This document shows, in pieces, positions 59,134 through 64,000 of a stretch of 64,000 nucleotides of DNA (position 1 is the first letter of the stretch; every line of letters begins with the position of its first letter). The notes beneath the pieces are model-generated. The model worked only from the letters and a program-made list of their open reading frames with translations, searched no databases and was not told where the DNA came from. The stretch is from CAZUYC01 sp964624475. GTDB taxonomy: Bacteria > Myxococcota_A > UBA9160 > SMWR01. Location of the stretch: contig CAZUYC010000013.1 in assembly GCA_964624475.1 (NCBI GenBank), forward strand, positions 1 to 64,000, read 5' to 3'. The position numbers and the translations under genes are program-made.

Positions 59134-59341
59134 ACGGCCTCCTGGCGGGGCTGCCTCGCGGACTGCCTGGGCTCGGGTGCGGCGGCCGCGCGCCGCCGGG
59201 ATCTGCGTCGCTCTCACCGGGATGGGCGAGATTCTCGCCCAGGCCCCGCAGCGGGGCAACGACGGTCTTCTCGCGCGCTGCCGCGAGCTGCGCCATCCTG
59301 ACGCCGTCGCTCGCGCGCGCCCGCGCAGAGGATCTCGAACC

Positions 59342-60592
59342 ATGGCGGCACCGACCGCGTCCCCGACCCCCGGGGGCCTGCCCGCGAATCCGCTCCAGAG
59401 CCCCGAGCTCCTGGCCAACCCCTACCCCCTCTACCGCGCGATCCGGGAGGCGAGCCCCGTGCTGCGCCTGCCGGTGCCGGGCCACACGGGGGCCGGCGTA
59501 TGGCTGCTCACGCGCTACGCCGAGGTGCAAGCGGTGCTGCGCGGCCCGGGCTTCTCGGTCGACCGCCGGCGCGCGGAGATCGTGCGCGAGAACGCCGAGC
59601 GCCTGCCCCTCGAGCTCCTCGGCGAGGCGGGTGGCCTGCGCTCGATGCTGCTCATGGACGCGCCGGACCACACGCGCGTGCGTGGCCTCGTCGCCAAGGC
59701 CTTCACGCCGCGCCGGGTGGCGGCGCTGCGCCCGCGCATCGAGGCGATCGTGGACGAGCTCGTCGAGGCAGCCCGCCGCCGCGGTCGGATGGACCTGATC
59801 GAGGACTTCGCCGCGCCGCTGCCCGCGATCGTGATCGCCGAGCTCCTCGGCGTCCCCGCCGCGGACCACCGGCAGTTCAAGCAGTGGTCGAGCGCGCTCG
59901 TCTCGGGCCTCGCGCAGGCCAACCCGCTCGAGACCCTCGCGCGCGTGCAGCGCGGCCTCGAGCCCCTGCTCGCCTACCTGCGCGGGATCATCGCCGAGCG
60001 CCGCCGCGAGCCGCGCGACGACCTGATCTCCGCCATGATCGCCGCCCAGGAGGAGTGCTCTGCGCTCACGGACCCCGAGCTCCTCGCGACCAGCAACCTG
60101 CTGCTGGTCGCCGGGCACGAGACGACGACGAACCTGATCGGGAATGGCCTCCTCGCGCTGCTGCGCCACCCGGACGAGCTCGCGCGCTTGCGCGCGGAGC
60201 CGGGGCTCCTGCGCGGCGGGATCGAGGAGCTCTTGCGCTTCGACAGCCCGGTGCAGGCCACCGTGCGCGTCGCAACGCAGGACGCGGAGCTCGGCGGGAA
60301 AGCGCTGCGCCGGGGCGCCCTCGTCGTCTGCGGCATCGGCGCGGCGAACCGCGACCCGGCGGCCTTCCCGGAGCCGGACCGCCTCGACGTCGGCCGCGCC
60401 GAGAACCACCACCTCTCGCTCGGCTTCGGACCGCACTTCTGCCTCGGCGCCGGCCTCGCGCGCCTCGAGGCCGAGGTGGCCTTCGCGGCCCTGCTCGGGC
60501 GCCTGCCCGGCCTGCGCCTCGCGAGCGAGGCGGTCGAGTTCCGTCCGAACCCGATCCTGCGCGGATTGCGCGCGCTCCCGGTCGCGTTCTGA
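59342..60592 (+). CDS. Cytochrome P450
   Basis: A 416-residue soluble bacterial P450. MLLMDAPDHTRVRGLVAKAF (helix C region), LLVAGHETTTNLIGNGLLAL (helix I with the oxygen-activating Thr near 258), EELLRFDSP (ExxR, 294-297) and FGPHFCLGAGLARLE (heme ligand Cys367) are all present. Substrate unknown. It is 208 bp from purQ, divergent, and 95 bp upstream of a phosphopantetheinyl transferase gene; that pairing hints at secondary or lipid metabolism. Redox partners are not in the window. Confidence 0.92.
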   Translation: MAAPTASPTPGGLPANPLQSPELLANPYPLYRAIREASPVLRLPVPGHTGAGVWLLTRYAEVQAVLRGPGFSVDRRRAEIVRENAERLPLELLGEAGGLRSMLLMDAPDHTRVRGLVAKAFTPRRVAALRPRIEAIVDELVEAARRRGRMDLIEDFAAPLPAIVIAELLGVPAADHRQFKQWSSALVSGLAQANPLETLARVQRGLEPLLAYLRGIIAERRREPRDDLISAMIAAQEECSALTDPELLATSNLLLVAGHETTTNLIGNGLLALLRHPDELARLRAEPGLLRGGIEELLRFDSPVQATVRVATQDAELGGKALRRGALVVCGIGAANRDPAAFPEPDRLDVGRAENHHLSLGFGPHFCLGAGLARLEAEVAFAALLGRLPGLRLASEAVEFRPNPILRGLRALPVAF

Positions 60593-60687
60593 TCCGTCTC
60601 GCGGGGGCGCGGCGCCGAAGCGGCCCCCGGGGTTGGCGCTCCGGCCGGCGCGATGGGACGCTCGCCGTCGCGGAGGGAGCCGGAGCG

Positions 60688-61419
60688 ATGAAGATGCGGA
60701 CGGAGCTGCTCGCGCTCTTCCCGCCCGGCGTCGCGGGCGCCGAGCTCGCGCGCCTCGAGGACGCGGAGCCCCTGCTCGACGAGGAGCGCGCGGGCCTCGA
60801 GCGCGCGGCGCCGCGCCGGCTGCGCGAGTTCGCGGCCGGGCGCCACTGCGCCCGCGAGGCGCTGGCCGCGCTCGGGGAGCCGCGCGCGCCGCTCCCCCGG
60901 CGCGCGGACCGGCGGCCCGAGTGGCCGCCGGGGATCGTCGGATCCATCTCGCACAGCTCCGACTACTGCGCCGCCGTCGTCGCGCGGCGGACGACCTGCG
61001 CCGGCCTCGGCTTCGACGCAGAGGCGTGGGGCCGGGTCACCCCCGAGCTCTGGAGCCGGATCGCAACTCCTCCGGAGCTCGCCTGGCTGCGCGCGCGCGC
61101 CGACGAGGCCGCGCGCCGCGCCACCCTGCTCTTCAGCGCCAAGGAGGCGTTCTACAAGGCGCAGTACGCGCTGAGCCAGACCTTCGTCGGCTTCGCGGAC
61201 GCCGCGTTCCAGCCGGCGCCGGAGGGCGCCTTCGAGATCGCGCTGCTCCGCGACGTCCCGGGCGTGGGCCGCGCCGGCGACCGCTTCGCGGGCCGCAGCG
61301 CGAGCTGCGCGCGGCGCTGCTACACGGGGATCTGCCTGCCGCCGGCGGAGCCGCGGGGGGGAGAGCCCGAGAAGAGATCGCTCGAGCTCCGGACGGAAAC
61401 GGAATCGCCCGGATCGTGA
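60688..61419 (+). CDS. 4'-phosphopantetheinyl transferase (EntD/Sfp type)
   Basis: A 243-residue enzyme that activates acyl- or peptidyl-carrier proteins by adding phosphopantetheine from CoA. REFAAGRHCAREALAALG, GIVGSISHSSDYCAAVVA, GLGFDAEAWG and LLFSAKEAFYKAQY (metal Glu and CoA-binding Lys) are the EntD-type motifs. ATG with GGAGGGAG site upstream. The window has no polyketide or peptide synthetase, so its carrier protein lies elsewhere. Confidence 0.9.
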   Translation: MKMRTELLALFPPGVAGAELARLEDAEPLLDEERAGLERAAPRRLREFAAGRHCAREALAALGEPRAPLPRRADRRPEWPPGIVGSISHSSDYCAAVVARRTTCAGLGFDAEAWGRVTPELWSRIATPPELAWLRARADEAARRATLLFSAKEAFYKAQYALSQTFVGFADAAFQPAPEGAFEIALLRDVPGVGRAGDRFAGRSASCARRCYTGICLPPAEPRGGEPEKRSLELRTETESPGS

Positions 61420-61464
61420 GTTCTCCCCGGTCGCGGGGATCGAGCGGTGGACCCAACGCCCACG

Positions 61465-62397
61465 CTAGAAGCGCAGCTGCGCTCGCAGTCCCAACGTGCC
61501 CTGGGGATCGAAGTCCCGCTCGGAGAGCTTCGTGCCCCTGCTGTTCTCGACCCGGAGTTCGCCTGCGAAGCGGATTCCGCCGAAGATCTCGAGCCCCAGC
61601 GGATCGGCCACCTGCCAGACGAGCTTCGCGTAGACCGGCAGAGAGCGTTCCTGACCCACGCCGTCTGGATTCGAGCTGCCGTCGTCGAGCCGCATCCGCT
61701 TCCGCTGTATCTGGGCCCCGAACGCCCACGCGAAGCGATCGCTGAGCTCCCAGTCGAGTTCGGCGCCGATTCCCATCCCCGCGCCGAGCTCCAGGATCCC
61801 CGTGCGCAGCCGCCACGTGTCGGCGAACTTCCAGTTCACCGTTGGAATCAGCAGGAAGCGCACGTCTTCCTCGATCTGGCTCACGACGCCGAAACCGAGA
61901 CCGAGTCTCAGGGTGGGGCTCGCGGACCAGTCGAAGCCGAGCACCCCTCCCCCCATGAGGCCGTCGGAAAAGTCGGACCCCGACTCGCCTTCGAACATCA
62001 CGAGCGGACCGCCGTAGAGGGTCCAATCGTCGGCGACCGTCAGGCGAAGCCGGGACGCCCACGTCGCGCCGTGGATGTCGTCCCACGGATCGGCCTTGGA
62101 GAAGTCGTAGTCCGCAAAACGGTAGGACGCGTAGTTGTCCCACGTGAGCGCGTCGGTCAACGGCAACGAGTAGCCGAGGCCCCCACGCACCGCGTCGACG
62201 CCGAACTCGCCGTTGCCGTTGCCATCGATGTCCGCATCGAAGCGGTGCTCGTAGCCGACGCTCAGGCGAAGCCGCGGATCGGCCGCGACCGGTTCGGTCG
62301 GGGGCAGCTCCACCACCTGGGCCTGCGCGTTCGACACCACCACGGCGACGGCCGCTGCGAAGAACCCCGCGACCGCTCGTCTCCCAGATCTCGGCAC
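61465..62397 (-). CDS. Outer-membrane beta-barrel protein
   Basis: A 310-residue exported protein with a signal peptide (VAVVVSNAQA, cleavage about 27) and about twelve to fourteen alternating amphipathic strands (LRLSVGYEHRFDAD, WASRLRLTVADDWTLYGGPL, FAWAFGAQIQRKRMRL), ending in LGLRAQLRF with the terminal Phe needed for barrel insertion. Short calcium-like DADIDGNGNGE loop near residue 55. Resembles uncharacterised barrel families; no pore function assignable. Converges on the transferase gene. Confidence 0.78.
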   Translation of the reverse strand: MPRSGRRAVAGFFAAAVAVVVSNAQAQVVELPPTEPVAADPRLRLSVGYEHRFDADIDGNGNGEFGVDAVRGGLGYSLPLTDALTWDNYASYRFADYDFSKADPWDDIHGATWASRLRLTVADDWTLYGGPLVMFEGESGSDFSDGLMGGGVLGFDWSASPTLRLGLGFGVVSQIEEDVRFLLIPTVNWKFADTWRLRTGILELGAGMGIGAELDWELSDRFAWAFGAQIQRKRMRLDDGSSNPDGVGQERSLPVYAKLVWQVADPLGLEIFGGIRFAGELRVENSRGTKLSERDFDPQGTLGLRAQLRF

Positions 62398-62567
62398 GTG
62401 CCCCCCTCCACCGGTTCGGAAGCGCGACTCCGAAGCGGTCCGAGCGGGCGCGCCTCCCCGCGATCGACCGGGCGGCAGACCCTAGCAGAGCTCGACCGGG
62501 GAGGGGGAAGGATCCCCCGGATCGCCGGCCGCCGCCCACGGGTTCGGGAAGCGAAGGCATGGCGGAG

Positions 62568-62597
62568 TTGCCCGCCGCGCCGCGGCGGGGCTATACC
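62568..62597 (+). promoter_or_regulatory. Putative promoter of purC
   Basis: TTGCCC (62568-62573), 18 bp, TATACC (62592-62597). Transcription would start about 62604, leaving a leader near 20 bases with a G-rich ribosome site (GGGGGGG) before the ATG at 62624. No purine riboswitch is visible. Confidence 0.45.
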
Positions 62598-62623
62598 CGG
62601 ACGCGTCGAAGCGGGGGGGTCCC

Positions 62624-63586
62624 ATGGGCGTCGATCCGCGCCTGCTCGCCGAGCAGTGCAGCCGCACCCTCGAGCGCACGGACTTCGCGGGGCTCGGCGA
62701 GCGCATCGAGGGCAAGGTCCGCGACAGCTACCGCGAAGGCGACCGGCGGACGATCGTCGTCACCGACCGCGTGAGCTGCTTCGACGTGGTGGTGGGGACG
62801 CTTCCCTTCAAGGGCCAGGTCCTGAACCAGATCGCGGCCTTCTGGTTCGAGGCCACGGCGGGGATCGCGCCGAATCACCTGCTGGCCGTCCCCGACCCGA
62901 ACGTCTCGATCGTGCGCGAGTGCCGCCCGCTGCCCGTCGAGTTCGTGATGCGCGCGTACCTGACCGGCTCGACCTCGACCTCGATCTGGACGGCGTACGC
63001 GCGCGGCGAGCGCCGCTACTGCGGGCACCGGCTCCCCGAGGGCCTGCGCAAGCACGAGCCGCTGCCGCAGCCGATCCTGACGCCGACGACGAAGGCGCCG
63101 TCCGGCCAGCACGACGCCCTCACCTCGCGCGAGGAGATCCTCGCGAGCGGCGCGCTCGACGCGGCGCTCTACGCCGACGCCGAGCGCATGACCGCGGCGC
63201 TCTTCGCCGCGGGCCAGCGCCACGCCGCGAGCCGCGGCCTGATCCTCGTCGACACGAAGTACGAGCTCGGGCGGGACGACGCCGGTCGCCTCGTCGCGAT
63301 CGACGAGGTCCACACGCCGGACTCCTCGCGCTACTGGTACCGCGACCGCTACGAGCAGGCGCTCGCGCACGGGCGCGACCCCGAGGCGCTCGACAAGGAG
63401 TACGTGCGGCGCTGGCTCCAGGAGCAGGGCTATCGCGGCGACGGTGCTCCGCCCGCGCTCCCGGTCGCCGTGCGCTGCGAGGCGGCCCGGCGCTACATCG
63501 AGGCCTACGAGCAGATCGCCGCCCGGGGCTTCGAGCCGGACACCGAGCCGGCCGCGATGCGGATCCGCCGCCACCTCGGCCTCTGA
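62624..63586 (+). CDS. purC: Phosphoribosylaminoimidazole-succinocarboxamide synthase
   Basis: A 320-residue SAICAR synthetase of the longer (eukaryote-like/proteobacterial) form. EGKVRDSYREGDRRTIVVTD (ATP-binding strand), RVSCFDVVVGTLPFKGQVLN, VRECRPLPVEFVMRAYLTGS, PTTKAPSGQHD, GLILVDTKYELGRD and DEVHTPDSSRYW are the family motifs. ATP joins aspartate to CAIR. It is a stand-alone gene some 3.5 kb from purQLF in the opposite orientation. Confidence 0.95.
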   Translation: MGVDPRLLAEQCSRTLERTDFAGLGERIEGKVRDSYREGDRRTIVVTDRVSCFDVVVGTLPFKGQVLNQIAAFWFEATAGIAPNHLLAVPDPNVSIVRECRPLPVEFVMRAYLTGSTSTSIWTAYARGERRYCGHRLPEGLRKHEPLPQPILTPTTKAPSGQHDALTSREEILASGALDAALYADAERMTAALFAAGQRHAASRGLILVDTKYELGRDDAGRLVAIDEVHTPDSSRYWYRDRYEQALAHGRDPEALDKEYVRRWLQEQGYRGDGAPPALPVAVRCEAARRYIEAYEQIAARGFEPDTEPAAMRIRRHLGL

Positions 63587-63769
63587 TCCCCTGGGGGCAT
63601 TCCTGGAGGGGGTGGAAACCGATTTCCATGGGAGCGGAATTGCGTTTCCTCACCGGAGTCGCGAGATCCCAGAAGAGTCCTTCATCTTCGATGGGTTATA
63701 ACTGGAGATGCCCACGGAATGCTCCTTGCAGTGCCCATGAGCGGGATCAACCCTTGGAAGGGGTATGGC

Positions 63770-64000
63770 GTGTCCTTCGCTCGTCGAGCGTCCGCGATCG
63801 CTGCGTTGAGTCTCCTGATCTTCCCGGCCGCGGCCTTCGCGGAGAGCACCTTCGTCAGCTTGTCCGTGAGCGACGGAACCCTCCTGAGCGTTCCGCTGCA
63901 GGTGCTCGACGAGGAGGAGGGGATCCTCGGCGCGCTCGGCTGGACCGCGTCCAACGTGGGCTACAACCCGAACGACCCCAACGACCCGGCGAACGACTGG
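63770..64000 (+). CDS. Exported hypothetical protein, cut by the window end
   Basis: The first 77 codons of a protein with a clear signal peptide (ARRASAIAALSLLIFPAAAF, cleavage after AFA near residue 24), then ESTFVSLSVSDGTLLSVPLQ and an Asn/Asp/Pro-rich start of the next region (NPNDPNDPAND). The GTG at 63770 is chosen because GGAAGGGG lies 6 bases upstream; an ATG at 63719 in the same frame would add 17 residues before the signal. The 183-bp spacer after purC is less GC-rich and has a TATAAC hexamer near 63697. Confidence 0.65.
   Translation, partial: MSFARRASAIAALSLLIFPAAAFAESTFVSLSVSDGTLLSVPLQVLDEEEGILGALGWTASNVGYNPNDPNDPANDW

Noticed and set aside
56189..60436. Very long open frames (over 1100 codons) near 1040-4432, 45496-49392, 54618-58370 and 56189-60436
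   Set aside because: They run through two or more recognisable genes or their antisense strands. In DNA this GC-rich stops are rare, so long frames arise by chance; only the parts with family motifs were kept.
63587..63769. Rho-independent terminator after purC
   Set aside because: The CCCCTGG and GGAGGGGG stretches do not pair into a continuous stem and there is no T-run.

Overview
The window is very GC-rich (roughly 70 percent by eye), with closely packed genes, many GTG and TTG starts and frequent 4-base stop/start overlaps (ATGA, GTGA, TTGA). Lipoprotein and outer-membrane proteins mark a Gram-negative envelope. PATAN/PilZ regulators, many sulfatase-fold lipoproteins, a P450 and an F420-type PPOX protein fit an uncultured deltaproteobacterial lineage (Myxococcota or a relative). 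That placement is an inference; no marker gene here settles it.

Left part (1-23.6 kb): a cell-surface region. Five GT-C type membrane glycosyltransferases (1040-2557, 2554-4131, 4208-5596, 8561-9952, 21975-23621) lie among six sulfatase-fold proteins. Eight of these genes form one tight operon (4208-15510): two GT-C transferases, three sulfatase-like lipoproteins, an arylsulfotransferase-like propeller lipoprotein, a GT2-GtrA fusion and a PHP-type phosphoesterase. Four of the six sulfatase-fold proteins have Thr where a sulfatase has its formylglycine Cys, and all four end in an ALGY motif. The other two (15551-17740, 20605-21912) keep CxPxR and are true sulfatase candidates. I infer a periplasmic system that modifies a lipid-linked or surface glycan.

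Middle (23.7-34.9 kb): a candidate phosphonate pathway. A three-gene operon encodes a 2-hydroxyacid dehydrogenase, PEP mutase (EDK-x5-NS signature intact) and an ATP-grasp ligase. Around it are an HprK-like P-loop protein, a cytidylyltransferase fused to a diacylglycerol-kinase-like domain, two paralogous thymidylate-kinase-like proteins, a kinase-fold protein, a second ATP-grasp ligase and a GT87-type transferase. No phosphonopyruvate decarboxylase is visible. The likely product is a phosphonate-decorated lipid or glycan; this is the best candidate here for an undescribed system.

34.9-42.9 kb: small stand-alone genes (PPOX, MOSC, a cytochrome c-beta-barrel fusion), then a 2.4-kb islet integrated in the 3' end of a tRNA-Gly gene. 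The islet has a displaced tRNA 3' end, a HicB/HicA pair with frameshifted HicA, a ribbon-helix-helix ORF, an exported protein and a decayed tyrosine recombinase. Just beyond the tRNA is a TacA/TacT-like toxin-antitoxin pair with a clear sigma-70 promoter.

42.9-64 kb: mostly core genes: a UDP-sugar dehydrogenase, pgsA, a lytic transglycosylase, nadB, a TPR protein, an SDR, a PilZ/PATAN protein, a PQQ-type sugar dehydrogenase, a glutamine-synthetase-like enzyme, purF, purL, purQ, a P450, a phosphopantetheinyl transferase, an outer-membrane barrel, purC and the start of an exported protein.

Two kinds of repeats run through the window: GC-rich hairpin-forming elements at gene 3' ends, all in the same orientation, and tandem arrays whose units (42, 48, 51, 57 bp) are all multiples of three.
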